A stretch of DNA of 40,208 nt from DATFXM01 sp035315885 (GTDB lineage: Bacteria; Acidobacteriota; Blastocatellia; UBA7656). Positions 23,108 to 31,084 of this stretch are shown piece by piece. The DNA is taken from contig DATFXM010000181.1 in assembly GCA_035315885.1 (NCBI GenBank), positions 1 through 40,208 on the forward strand, given 5' to 3'. A program made the translations under genes and the position numbers. Each line of letters begins with the position of its first letter. Positions within the stretch are counted from its first letter, which is position 1. The notes beneath the pieces were generated by a model, which ran no database searches, had not been told where the DNA came from, and saw only the letters and a program-made list of their open reading frames with translations.

Positions 23108-23872
23108 ATGTTCGATCAATTAGTCGAGTCCTCAGCGGTAAAGACACGCTCCAACCGTTGGATGTACTTCACGGTTACCGCTGCGCTCTGGGTCTCGTTT
23201 CTCACCGGAGTGATCATCTGGGGCATCGTCGCCTACGACGCGAAGTTGAATGAGCAGTTCGCCGCGCTCACGCTGTTGGCGCCCCCGCCACCTCCGCCGC
23301 CGCCTCCTCCTCCACCACCGGCAGCAGCGCCGGTGAAAGTGGTGAAAGTCGAGGCACCCACCGGATTCGTTGCGGCCAAGGAACCTCCGAAGGAGATCAA
23401 GCCGCCTTCAGCGAAACCGCCGGTGATCGCGAGCAGCTCGGTAGGTGACGTCGGTGGTCAGCCCGGTGGTGTGCCGGGCGGCGTGCCAGGCGGTGTACCC
23501 GGTGGGGTTCCCGGTGGCGTGGTGGGACCATCGACAGCCTCGGAGCCTCCTCCCCCGCCTCCGCCTCCGAAGGAAGAGCCGAGGCCGACGATCATCAGAA
23601 AGTCTGGAGGCGTTCTGCAAGGTTCCGCGACGAGGCGAGTGGAGCCGAATTATCCGCCGCTTGCGAAGGCGGCTCGGGTAAGCGGCGCGGTAGTCGTCGA
23701 GGTGACGGTTGACGAACAAGGTAGTGTGATTTCTGCCCGTGCTCTTTCCGGCCATCCGCTGTTGAAGGATGCCGCGGTAGCTGCGGCAAAGAACTGGAAG
23801 TTCACGCCTACTATGCTCAGCGGTGCGCCGGTAAAGGTTGTTGGTGCAATCACCTTCAACTTCAACCTGTGA
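23108..23872 (+). CDS. tonB: Energy transducer TonB family protein
   Basis: TonB carries energy from the ExbB-ExbD proton channel to outer-membrane receptors. The 254-residue protein has a short cytoplasmic start and one membrane helix (about 23-45, FTVTAALWVSFLTGVIIWGIV). A run of 13 prolines (about 59-71) follows, then a second Pro/Gly region with five GGxP steps (GGVPGGVPGG) and eight further prolines. It ends in the TonB C-terminal fold (RRVEPNYPPLAKAARVSGAV to FNFNL, containing VTVDEQGSVISARALSGHPLL). The helix is set further from the N-terminus than in E. coli TonB. It leads a cluster with exbB, two exbD and a TPR lipoprotein. Confidence 0.93.
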   Translation: MFDQLVESSAVKTRSNRWMYFTVTAALWVSFLTGVIIWGIVAYDAKLNEQFAALTLLAPPPPPPPPPPPPPAAAPVKVVKVEAPTGFVAAKEPPKEIKPPSAKPPVIASSSVGDVGGQPGGVPGGVPGGVPGGVPGGVVGPSTASEPPPPPPPPKEEPRPTIIRKSGGVLQGSATRRVEPNYPPLAKAARVSGAVVVEVTVDEQGSVISARALSGHPLLKDAAVAAAKNWKFTPTMLSGAPVKVVGAITFNFNL

Positions 23873-23884
23873 AACTTCATGACA

Positions 23885-23912
23885 GAGCCCGAGAGGTGCG
23901 TCCCTCGGGCTC
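23885..23912 (+). terminator. Intercistronic hairpin between tonB and exbB
   Basis: GAGCCCGAG (23885-23893) pairs perfectly with CTCGGGCTC (23904-23912) across a 10-base loop. It starts 12 bases after the tonB stop, with no T run after it. It may act as a partial terminator or an mRNA-end stabiliser that sets the TonB to ExbB ratio. Confidence 0.55.
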
Positions 23913-23953
23913 ACACTGTTAGGCAATTAAATTGATTGGGAGGGTTTTTACCG

Positions 23954-24730
23954 ATGCTACTTCTGTCGAATATCTGGCTGACGGGCAATAAGCTCGCTTT
24001 TTTCCTTTTGCAGGCCGCCGATCAGGCTGCCGGAGGGAAAGAAGGACAGAGCGCCACCGAAGACTTCTCGCTGTGGGGCATGATTCAAAAGATGAAATGG
24101 CCCGCGCTTGTGGTGGCAGTCGTGCTCGCGATTATGAGCATGTACTCCATAGCGGTGATGGTTGAGCGCTGGCTCACCTTCAATGCCGCGCGGAACCAGT
24201 CGCGCCAGTTCGCCCCCAAAGTCGCTGCGGCACTTAGAGACAACCGCATCGATGAAGCGATCGCCATTTCGGATCGTCACAAGAAATCGCATCTCGCGAT
24301 GGTGGTGAATGCCGGGCTGCAGGAGTTTCAGGCTCACCAGGCCAGCGCCGATATCCCGGGCTCAACTCTTGACGCGGCGCGCCGCGCTCTTCAGCGCTCT
24401 ACCGCGCTTAAGACTGCCGAGTTGAAGCGAGGCCTTTCGGGCCTGGCAACGATCGGTTCCACCGCCCCGTTTGTGGGTCTGCTGGGAACGGTCATCGGCA
24501 TCATCTCGGCGTTCCAGGGCATGAAGCAGGCTGAAGGAACGGGCATCTCGGCGGTGGCCGGAGGGATTTCCGAGGCGTTGATCGAGACGGCATTCGGACT
24601 GCTCGTGGCCATCCCCGCGGTGTGGGCGTTCAACATCTTCACCAACAAGGTGGAGGCGTTCACGATCGAAATGGACAATTCCTCGTCGGAGTTGATCGAC
24701 TACTTCATCAAGCGCCGCGAGCTCAAATAG
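23954..24730 (+). CDS. exbB: MotA/TolQ/ExbB proton channel family protein
   Basis: This inner-membrane subunit forms the pentameric proton channel with ExbD and powers TonB. From the ATG at 23954 the protein is 258 residues. It has a first helix at about 47-70 (ALVVAVVLAIMSMYSIAVMV), a long cytoplasmic loop and the family block LKRGLSGLATIGSTAPFVGLLGTVIGII. A final helix pair follows around ISEALIETAFGLLVAIPAVWAFNIF. The T in IGSTAPFVGLLGTV and the T of IETAFGL are the expected channel-lining residues. GGGAGGG lies 9 bases upstream, so ATG 23954 is preferred to the in-frame TTG at 23936, which precedes that site. Confidence 0.95.
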   Translation: MLLLSNIWLTGNKLAFFLLQAADQAAGGKEGQSATEDFSLWGMIQKMKWPALVVAVVLAIMSMYSIAVMVERWLTFNAARNQSRQFAPKVAAALRDNRIDEAIAISDRHKKSHLAMVVNAGLQEFQAHQASADIPGSTLDAARRALQRSTALKTAELKRGLSGLATIGSTAPFVGLLGTVIGIISAFQGMKQAEGTGISAVAGGISEALIETAFGLLVAIPAVWAFNIFTNKVEAFTIEMDNSSSELIDYFIKRRELK

Positions 24731-24744
24731 CGAGGTAAATCAAT

Positions 24745-25191
<447 letters not shown>

Positions 25192-25227
25192 CTACTGCCC
25201 GCCTTAGTTGTGAACGGTTAAAGCGAG

Positions 25228-25254
25228 GTCGTCCGGTCACGGCGGCTGGACGAC
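25228..25254 (+). other. Small hairpin between the two exbD genes
   Basis: GTCGTCC (25228-25234) and GGACGAC (25248-25254) can pair around a 13-base loop in the 115-base gap between the exbD copies. It is the second intercistronic hairpin of this operon. Function unknown. Confidence 0.4.
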
Positions 25255-25306
25255 GATTGGAAAACCGGGACCGGACCGACACCGGTAAGACGACAGGGGA
25301 AAAAAG

Positions 25307-25762
25307 ATGTCATATGGAGAAGTAGACGAGGGGCCAGGCTCCAGAAAACTGGGACTTGCTCCGCCGAACATCAACGTGACTCCGTTGATCGACGTTCTGC
25401 TGGTGCTGCTGATCATCTTCATGGTGATACAGCCTCAGAGAGAAGCGAAATTCGAGTCACAAATTCCGCAGAAGCCGCAGGACAACGATAAGAACGCGCC
25501 AGTACCTCCCTCGGACCTGCTGATGGTGGACGTCAAGATGGCTGGCGGCGGGCTCGATCAGACCGTCGAGCTAAACAGCAAGTCGATGTCGCTGGTCGAG
25601 CTCGGTACAACGCTTAAGGACCTGCTCGAGCAGCGTCCTGACAAGACTGTCTTCATCAAGGCGCCCAAGGATAAGCAATACGGCGACATTGTAGCGGTTA
25701 TAGACACCGTCAAAGGCGCGGGAGCTCAACCAATCGGATTGCAGATCGACTATCTGCAGTAG
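25307..25762 (+). CDS. exbD: ExbD/TolR family protein (second copy)
   Basis: This 151-residue ExbD/TolR-type protein has a helix at about 25-45 and the conserved Asp in NVTPLIDVLLVLLIIFMVI. The C-terminal domain ends YGDIVAVIDTVKGAGAQPIGL. It differs from the first copy in its periplasmic part (VDVKMAGGGLDQTVELNSKS). Paired exbD genes next to one exbB suggest a hetero-oligomeric channel or two alternative complexes. An AGGGGA site lies 7-10 bases before the ATG. Confidence 0.95.
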   Translation: MSYGEVDEGPGSRKLGLAPPNINVTPLIDVLLVLLIIFMVIQPQREAKFESQIPQKPQDNDKNAPVPPSDLLMVDVKMAGGGLDQTVELNSKSMSLVELGTTLKDLLEQRPDKTVFIKAPKDKQYGDIVAVIDTVKGAGAQPIGLQIDYLQ

Positions 25763-25783
25763 CGGAATTGGAGGAACAAGCCC

Positions 25784-26587
25784 TTGAACAAGAAACTTAG
25801 TCCCGTGCTGTTGATGGTTGTCCTTGCGCTCGCGCTCGCAACTCCGGGTTGCGGAGTGATAAACAAACTTCGAGCGAAGAACGCTCTTAACGACGGCGTT
25901 CGCGAATACAACAAAGGGAAATACGATACCGCTGAAGAACGTTTTTCCCACGCGCTCGATTTGAGCCCGGACCTTACGAGCGCCCAGCTCTTTTATGCCC
26001 GGTCGCTGAACGCCAAGTTCGATCAGGACTTGAACGAAGAGGCCGGCAGGAAAGCTCTGGCAGCCTACGACAACATCATCACCAAGAACCCCGGCAATTC
26101 GGAAATCGTGGATCAGTCGCTGGCGTTCAAAGCGGCCATCTACGAGAAGCTGGGTCAGGTAACTCCCGAGAAGATCAAAGAGTATAAGCAGCTTCAACGC
26201 GAGACCCTCGAGAAGCGCGCCAATCTGGCGTCGTCTACAACGAAGACAAAAGCGGACGTGTACTACACGCTCGGCGTTGGCTTTTGGAAAGAGTCCTATG
26301 ATTCGAATGCGGGCTACGTGTCGAAGAAGCAACCGATCCCTCCCAAGGTGCTTGAAGACATGAAGCCGCTGGTTCAAAAGGCTCACGAATATCTCCAGAA
26401 GGCTATTGCGGTTGACCCGCAGTACGCCAACGCGTGGTTCTACGAGAAGCTTGTCTACCTGGAAGAGATGAAGTACGACACCGGGCATCAGAAGGAACTG
26501 GCGGACAACGCGAATAAGATGCAGGATAAGTACCTCGCCCTGCAGAAGCAGGCCGGCGCACCCGGTGCAGAAGGTGGCGCGAAGTGA
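25784..26587 (+). CDS. TPR-type lipoprotein
   Basis: The 267-residue protein starts at a TTG with GGAGGAA at ideal spacing and is 21 bases after the second exbD stop. The N-terminus is a lipoprotein-type signal (MNKKLSPVLLMVVLALALATPGC); Cys23 is the likely lipidated residue, although the Pro before Gly is unusual for a lipobox. It is followed by TPR-like helix pairs (NDGVREYNKGKYDTAEERFSHAL, then LQKAIAVDPQYANAWFYE) that probably form a superhelix binding partner proteins. Its place at the end of the tonB operon suggests a periplasmic partner of the TonB complex. No specific ligand can be named. Confidence 0.85.
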   Translation: MNKKLSPVLLMVVLALALATPGCGVINKLRAKNALNDGVREYNKGKYDTAEERFSHALDLSPDLTSAQLFYARSLNAKFDQDLNEEAGRKALAAYDNIITKNPGNSEIVDQSLAFKAAIYEKLGQVTPEKIKEYKQLQRETLEKRANLASSTTKTKADVYYTLGVGFWKESYDSNAGYVSKKQPIPPKVLEDMKPLVQKAHEYLQKAIAVDPQYANAWFYEKLVYLEEMKYDTGHQKELADNANKMQDKYLALQKQAGAPGAEGGAK

Positions 26588-26616
26588 AGTAGCTTCCCTC
26601 CTGTGTTAGAATTCCA

Positions 26617-26656
26617 GGGTGGTAACCCTCTCGAAAGGGTGCCACCCTTTTTCTTT
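26617..26656 (+). terminator. Rho-independent terminator of the tonB-exbBD operon
   Basis: GGGTGG-TA-ACCCT-CTCGAA-AGGGT-G-CCACCC forms a two-step stem (6 and 5 bp) followed by TTTTTCTTT. It begins 30 bases after the lipoprotein stop and ends seven bases before the rel start. The same structure also argues against the longer rel frame, which would run through the hairpin. Confidence 0.85.
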
Positions 26657-26662
26657 GAGCGC

Positions 26663-28846
26663 ATGATTCGTTTCGAGACCATAGTTGAGCAGGTTCGGAA
26701 GAACCATCCTGGCGCCGACGAGGAACTCCTTCGCCGTGCCTACCTGTTCTCTGCCCGAGAACACCGCGGACAGGTTCGGAAGTCCGGCGAACCCTACCTC
26801 GTCCACCCACTCGAGGTCGCCAACATTCTGGCGGAGCTCAAGCTCGATCCCGTTTGCGTAGCAACCGGCCTGCTGCACGACATCGTCGAGGATACCAATG
26901 CCTCCGTCGAACAAATCGAGGAGTACTTTGGTCCCGAGATCGCTCACCTTGTTGACGGCTTGACCAAGATCTCGAAACTGGACCACGCATCGCACGAGGA
27001 ACGTCAGGCGTTGAACATGCGCAAGATGCTTCTGGCGATGGTCGATGACGTGCGAGTCGTCCTTGTAAAACTGGCCGATCGATTGCACAACATGCGCACG
27101 CTTGAGTATCTGCCCGGCGAGAAACGTAGGCGGATTGCGCAGGAAACGCTCGACGTATACGCACCAATCGCGCATCGGCTTGGCATGGCGCGCGTGCGAG
27201 GCGAGCTTGAAGACCTGGCGTTTAAGCACCTCGAACCGGAGGAGTATCAAAAGCTCAAAGCCCTGGTCGAAAGTCGCAGGTCAAAACTGGAGGCGTTTCT
27301 CGAAGATATAAAACATCGGATTCTCGCGATGCTTGGCGCCAGCGGGATTCAGGTGGATCATATCGAGGGTCGAATCAAGAGGCTGTTCTCGATCTACAAC
27401 AAACTCAAGCGGCAGCATATCTCGATTGATCAGGTCTACGACCTGGTTGCGATTCGGATAATCACCCAGTCAGTTAAGGATTGCTACGCGGCGCTTGGGG
27501 TCATGCACTCGGCGTGGAAGCCGATTCCCACACGATTCAAGGACTGGATTGCGATCCCCCGAGAGAACTTTTATCAATCACTTCATACCTCGGTCGTTGG
27601 CGACGGCGGCCAGCCTTTTGAAATTCAGATCCGGACGACAGATATGCATTCGATCGCGGAGGAAGGGATCGCTGCGCACTGGAAATACAAAGAGGGTCGC
27701 AGGGGTACTCACACCGACGAAGACGAAGCTTTCGTCTGGCTGAAACGGCTCGTCGAATGGCAGCAGGAGGTCAAGGATTCCCGGGAGTTTCTGGATTCGC
27801 TGAAACTGGATCTATATCCGAAGGACGTCTACTGCTTCACTCCAAAAGGCAAAGTGATCGAGCTTCCTCGCGGCGCGACGCCAATTGATTTTGCGTTCAT
27901 GATTCACACGCAAGTGGGGCTGACGTGCACAGGCGCCAAAGTAAACGGGAGGATCGTACCGCTCAGGTACCAGTTAAGAAATGGCGACGTGGTGGAGATA
28001 ATGACCGCGGCGGCGGCGCATCCGTCTCGAGATTGGATGAACTTTGTAAAGACGTCTCGGGCTCGATCCAAGATCAGGCACTACCTGGCGGACAGCGAGC
28101 GGAAGACGGCGATCGAGCTCGGACGAAAACTACTGGAGAAGGAGGCGGACCGGTTTCGCCTCAGCACCAGAAAGATTTTGTCGAACGGAGAGCTCGATCG
28201 GATTGCATCGGAATACGGGGTTGCGAGAGGGGACGACCTGCTGGCGGCGATGGGCTACGGCAAGGTGTTGCCGCGAAATGTCATCGGCAAGCTGCTTCCG
28301 CCCGATCGAATCGGAGAGCTCGAGCAGGACAAGAGGCCGTCGATCACACAGGTGGTCAAACGTGCGCTTGGCTTGCAGGATCGGATTGCGGTCAAGGGAA
28401 TCGATGACATCATGGTGTACCGCGCGAGGTGCTGCAATCCGATTCGCGGAGAAGAAATCATAGGCTACATCACTCGGGGCAAGGGCGTTGCGGTTCATTC
28501 GACTCGCTGCCCGAACATGCCCAGCCTGCTTGTGAATCCCGAGCGCATAATCGAGGTTGAGTGGATGAAGGCCGACGCGAAGCATGAGGCCGCTTATCCG
28601 ATCACGATGCGACTGGTGACTGAGGATCGGCCCGGGATGGTTGCGGACGTGACGCAGGCGATCGCGGGCGTCGGCACTAACATCAGGGATATTCGGGCTT
28701 CTCTCGATGACGAGGGCCGGGGACAGCTTGTGCTTACTGCGGAGATATTTGATTTGAAGCATCTGGAGAAGATTACCGGGGCGCTGAAGTCTGTTAATGG
28801 CGTCATGGACGTCGAGCGCGTCACCGGCGAACCCGCCCAAGCTTGA
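26663..28846 (+). CDS. rel: Bifunctional (p)ppGpp synthetase/hydrolase Rel
   Basis: Rel makes and degrades the stringent-response signal (p)ppGpp. The 727-residue protein has an HD hydrolase domain (HDIVEDT with His72-Asp73, upstream His in EPYLVHPLEVA, and KLADRLHNMRT). The synthetase domain has YDLVAIRIIT and RFKDWIAIPRENFYQSLHTSV. A TGS domain (DVYCFTPKGKVIELPRGATPIDFAF), a zinc-finger/RIS region with VYRARCCNPIRGEEI, and a C-terminal ACT domain complete it. Both catalytic halves look intact, so a dual-function enzyme is likely. The ATG at 26663 (MIRFETI) is chosen because the longer frame crosses the terminator hairpin. No strong Shine-Dalgarno sequence is visible. Confidence 0.97.
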   Translation: MIRFETIVEQVRKNHPGADEELLRRAYLFSAREHRGQVRKSGEPYLVHPLEVANILAELKLDPVCVATGLLHDIVEDTNASVEQIEEYFGPEIAHLVDGLTKISKLDHASHEERQALNMRKMLLAMVDDVRVVLVKLADRLHNMRTLEYLPGEKRRRIAQETLDVYAPIAHRLGMARVRGELEDLAFKHLEPEEYQKLKALVESRRSKLEAFLEDIKHRILAMLGASGIQVDHIEGRIKRLFSIYNKLKRQHISIDQVYDLVAIRIITQSVKDCYAALGVMHSAWKPIPTRFKDWIAIPRENFYQSLHTSVVGDGGQPFEIQIRTTDMHSIAEEGIAAHWKYKEGRRGTHTDEDEAFVWLKRLVEWQQEVKDSREFLDSLKLDLYPKDVYCFTPKGKVIELPRGATPIDFAFMIHTQVGLTCTGAKVNGRIVPLRYQLRNGDVVEIMTAAAAHPSRDWMNFVKTSRARSKIRHYLADSERKTAIELGRKLLEKEADRFRLSTRKILSNGELDRIASEYGVARGDDLLAAMGYGKVLPRNVIGKLLPPDRIGELEQDKRPSITQVVKRALGLQDRIAVKGIDDIMVYRARCCNPIRGEEIIGYITRGKGVAVHSTRCPNMPSLLVNPERIIEVEWMKADAKHEAAYPITMRLVTEDRPGMVADVTQAIAGVGTNIRDIRASLDDEGRGQLVLTAEIFDLKHLEKITGALKSVNGVMDVERVTGEPAQA

Positions 28847-28848
28847 AG

Positions 28849-28875
28849 AATTTCAAATTTCAAATTTGAGATTTT
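28849..28875. repeat. Short word repeat E6 (TTTCAAA / AAATTTGAGA)
   Basis: AATTTCAAATTTC followed by its complement-like AAATTTGAGATTTT forms a small palindromic array just after the rel stop. It resembles a minimal version of the larger word arrays in this window. Confidence 0.5.
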
Positions 28876-28904
28876 CTGGGTCCTGCCTGAAAACACTGCA
28901 CTCA

Positions 28905-28934
28905 TTGGACAGCAACCACCGGGTTTGAGATAAT
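28905..28934 (+). promoter_or_regulatory. Sigma-70-like promoter of the ridA gene
   Basis: TTGGAC (28905-28910), 18 bases, GATAAT (28929-28934). A start near 28941 would give a leader of about 43 bases ending with a GGAG site before the ATG. Confidence 0.6.
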
Positions 28935-28983
28935 TCGCAATTTCGGACAAGCGTTTTGTTCCCAACTGTGGAGTAGACCTGCT

Positions 28984-29364
28984 ATGAAGCATCCCGTCCA
29001 GACAGACAACGCGCCAAAAGCAATCGGCCCTTATTCACAAGCAATCAAGGCAAACGGTTTTCTGTTTTTATCGGGTCAGATACCGCTCGATCCGTCGACG
29101 ATGCAAATCGTTGAAGGCGGGATTCGCGAGCAGACCGAACGGGTGCTCATAAACTTGAAAGGCGTCCTGGAAGCCGCCGGCAGCAAGCTCAGCAGGGTCG
29201 TGAAAACAACCGTCTTCCTCGCTGATCTCGGTGATTTCACTGAAATGAACAACGCTTACGCGACATTCTTTCGCGAGAGTCCGCCGGCGAGATCGACAGT
29301 TGAAGTATCACGACTCCCCAGGGATGTCCGAATTGAAATAGACGCGATCGCCATGGTCGATTGA
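28984..29364 (+). CDS. ridA: RidA family deaminase
   Basis: RidA hydrolyses reactive enamine/imine intermediates released by PLP enzymes such as threonine dehydratase, sparing other enzymes from damage. The 126-residue protein matches the family length. It has KAIGPYSQAIKANGFLFLSGQIPLDP, EQTERVLINLKGVLEAAGS and PPARSTVEVSRLPRDVRIEIDAIAM. Arg103 is the expected active-site arginine. It is monocistronic, lying between rel and the convergent L28 gene. Confidence 0.96.
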   Translation: MKHPVQTDNAPKAIGPYSQAIKANGFLFLSGQIPLDPSTMQIVEGGIREQTERVLINLKGVLEAAGSKLSRVVKTTVFLADLGDFTEMNNAYATFFRESPPARSTVEVSRLPRDVRIEIDAIAMVD

Positions 29365-29416
29365 CCGGGGCGAGCAGGAAATCGGGTTGTATTTTTTGGT
29401 GTTTGTGCCTGGGTTC

Positions 29417-29460
29417 GGATTTTGAACTCGCGCTGGACTACGAGCCGCGGTTCAAAATCC
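29417..29460. terminator. Bidirectional terminator-like hairpin between ridA and rpmB
   Basis: GGATTTTGAAC (29417-29427) and GTTCAAAATCC (29450-29460) form a perfect 11-bp stem with a 22-base loop, between convergent genes. The A/T-rich outer part suits termination on either strand. Confidence 0.6.
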
Positions 29461-29485
29461 AAACAAGGGCTTTGCGGCGGGAGCA

Positions 29486-29677
29486 CTAAGCGGCTTTGAC
29501 AATTTTTCCGGCCTTCAGACAGCGGGTGCAGACGCGTACTCGTTGAGCCCGGCCGCTAACCATTGCGCGAATGGCCTGAAGATTCGGGTCAAAGCGGCGC
29601 TTGGTTCGATTGTTGGCGTGGCTCACACGATTCCCGAACTGTGGGCCCTTGCCGCAAATCTCGCAGCGTTTCGACAT
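29486..29677 (-). CDS. rpmB: 50S ribosomal protein L28
   Basis: L28 is a small structural protein of the large ribosomal subunit. The 63-residue protein matches the bacterial family, with MSKRCEICGKGPQFGNRVSHANNRTKRRF at the start and VRVCTRCLKAGKIVK at the end. Both CxxC pairs are present, so this is the zinc-binding (C+) form. GGAGGT lies 8 bases before the ATG. It is divergent from the parvulin-type lipoprotein gene. Confidence 0.97.
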   Translation of the reverse strand: MSKRCEICGKGPQFGNRVSHANNRTKRRFDPNLQAIRAMVSGRAQRVRVCTRCLKAGKIVKAA

Positions 29678-29778
29678 TATCCAGTACCTCCGACAGGATT
29701 ATCGCTATGAAAGCAAAGGAGCAGTTTAACACGTACGGTCCGACGAGCGTCAAACAAATTCCGCGAAGGAGCAGACTT

Positions 29779-30960
29779 GTGTTTCGTTTCGAAAAGATTT
29801 TCGCCGGCGCAGCCATTATGGCCTGCGCCTTCACAATTTCGTGCAGCAGCAGCAGCAATGCCGGCAAGGACAACGAAGGTGTTGCGAGGGTAGGCTCGCG
29901 AGACATAACAATGAAACAGGTTGATGCGGTTATCAAACAGCAACTGGATCAGAGCGGCGGAGCCTCCCTGAGCGCCAGCGAGCTTGTCGCCGCACGCCTC
30001 AGCGTATTGGATACATTGATCCAACAAGAAGCCCTTTTCCAAAAAGCGCAAAAAGACAACCTGGTCCCCGACGACAACAAGGTGAATCAGGAAATCCAGA
30101 AGCGTAAACAGGAGGCCGGTCTGACTGAGGAGCAGTACCAGGAACAACTCAAACAGGCTGGACTGACCGAAGCCGAGCATCGCGAGGATGTTAAGCGTGA
30201 CCTGGCTATCACCGCGCTTACCGATGCTCAAAAAGCGCGCGTCAGCCCGCCAACCGAAGCCGAGATCCGGAAGTACTACGACGAAAACAAAGAACAGTTT
30301 CGGGCCGAGCGAGGCGCGGACATTTCGGTCATCGCTGTCTCGCCGAACAACAACGGCGGTGAGGCCGGGGCAGAGCAAAAGATCAGGTCGGTCTACGCGC
30401 AACTCCGCAGCGGTGCCGACTTCGCTACAGTCGCCTCGCAGAAGTCCGAAGAACAGGCTTCAGCGCTTCGCGGCGGAAGACTTGGCTTCGCCTCTGAGCC
30501 TGGCATAAAGCAGGCTTTCCCTGCCCTGCCCAACATCGGGACTCAACTAATGAGTTTGACTGAAGGGCAATACACCGAACCCGTCAAGGACACCGGCGGC
30601 AACTGGTACATATTCAAACTGAACGCAAAGCGCGAGCAACCGCAGAACCTGACATTTGATGACGTGCGCAAGAACATCGTGGATGCGCTCACACAGCAGC
30701 GGCAGCAGTTGCTGCTCACCGCGTTGATAGCGGCTTCCCGAAACGAGCTCTCAATCAAGAACTTCCTGGCAGACAGGATTCTTACCAATCCGCAGAGCGT
30801 CGTGGAGATGCGGCCGTCGGCTCTGTTGGATCAATCGACGCGCAACGCTCAAACAAAGCAAGCGCCAGCGCGATTCGAGAATCAAAACGAGTCCACGGCT
30901 AATCGATCGGCAGCGGCAAGCTCAAACAGCAGCGGTGCAAAAAACGCAAACCGGAAGTAA
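29779..30960 (+). CDS. SurA/PrsA-like peptidyl-prolyl cis-trans isomerase, probable lipoprotein
   Basis: The 393-residue protein has a SurA-type N-terminal helical chaperone region (VGSRDITMKQVDAVIKQQL onward, with long Glu/Gln-rich helices) and a parvulin domain (ADISVIAVSPN to GGNWYIFKLNAKR, with LRGGRLGFASE). The tail is Ser/Asn/Gln-rich and disordered. It probably helps envelope protein folding. The GTG at 29779 is chosen because AAGGAG lies 7 bases upstream and the frame then begins with a lipoprotein-like signal peptide ending at TISC. An ATG at 29707 would put 24 polar residues before it and leave only 29 bases between the divergent starts. Both are in the same frame. Confidence 0.85.
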   Translation: MFRFEKIFAGAAIMACAFTISCSSSSNAGKDNEGVARVGSRDITMKQVDAVIKQQLDQSGGASLSASELVAARLSVLDTLIQQEALFQKAQKDNLVPDDNKVNQEIQKRKQEAGLTEEQYQEQLKQAGLTEAEHREDVKRDLAITALTDAQKARVSPPTEAEIRKYYDENKEQFRAERGADISVIAVSPNNNGGEAGAEQKIRSVYAQLRSGADFATVASQKSEEQASALRGGRLGFASEPGIKQAFPALPNIGTQLMSLTEGQYTEPVKDTGGNWYIFKLNAKREQPQNLTFDDVRKNIVDALTQQRQQLLLTALIAASRNELSIKNFLADRILTNPQSVVEMRPSALLDQSTRNAQTKQAPARFENQNESTANRSAAASSNSSGAKNANRK

Positions 30961-30982
30961 CGCCCGCCACAAGGGCAACCGC

Positions 30983-31017
30983 GACGCGGCGACGTCTTTG
31001 ACTCTCGCCGCGTCTTT
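30983..31017 (+). terminator. Intrinsic-type terminator after the PPIase gene
   Basis: GACGCGGCGA (30983-30992) and TCGCCGCGTC (31005-31014) form a perfect 10-bp stem with a 12-base loop followed by TTT. It lies 22 bases after the PPIase stop and about 70 bases before the ABC-F gene. The T run is short. Confidence 0.65.
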
Positions 31018-31084
31018 CCATTGCCCGCATCGGTCTCTATCGAACGGCCCTCGCGTGAAGATGGTCGCGCGCCACTGACTGAAG

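Noticed and set aside
26603..26662. 20-residue N-terminal extension of Rel
   Set aside because: The extension encodes the terminator hairpin and T run; the family sequence begins at 26663.
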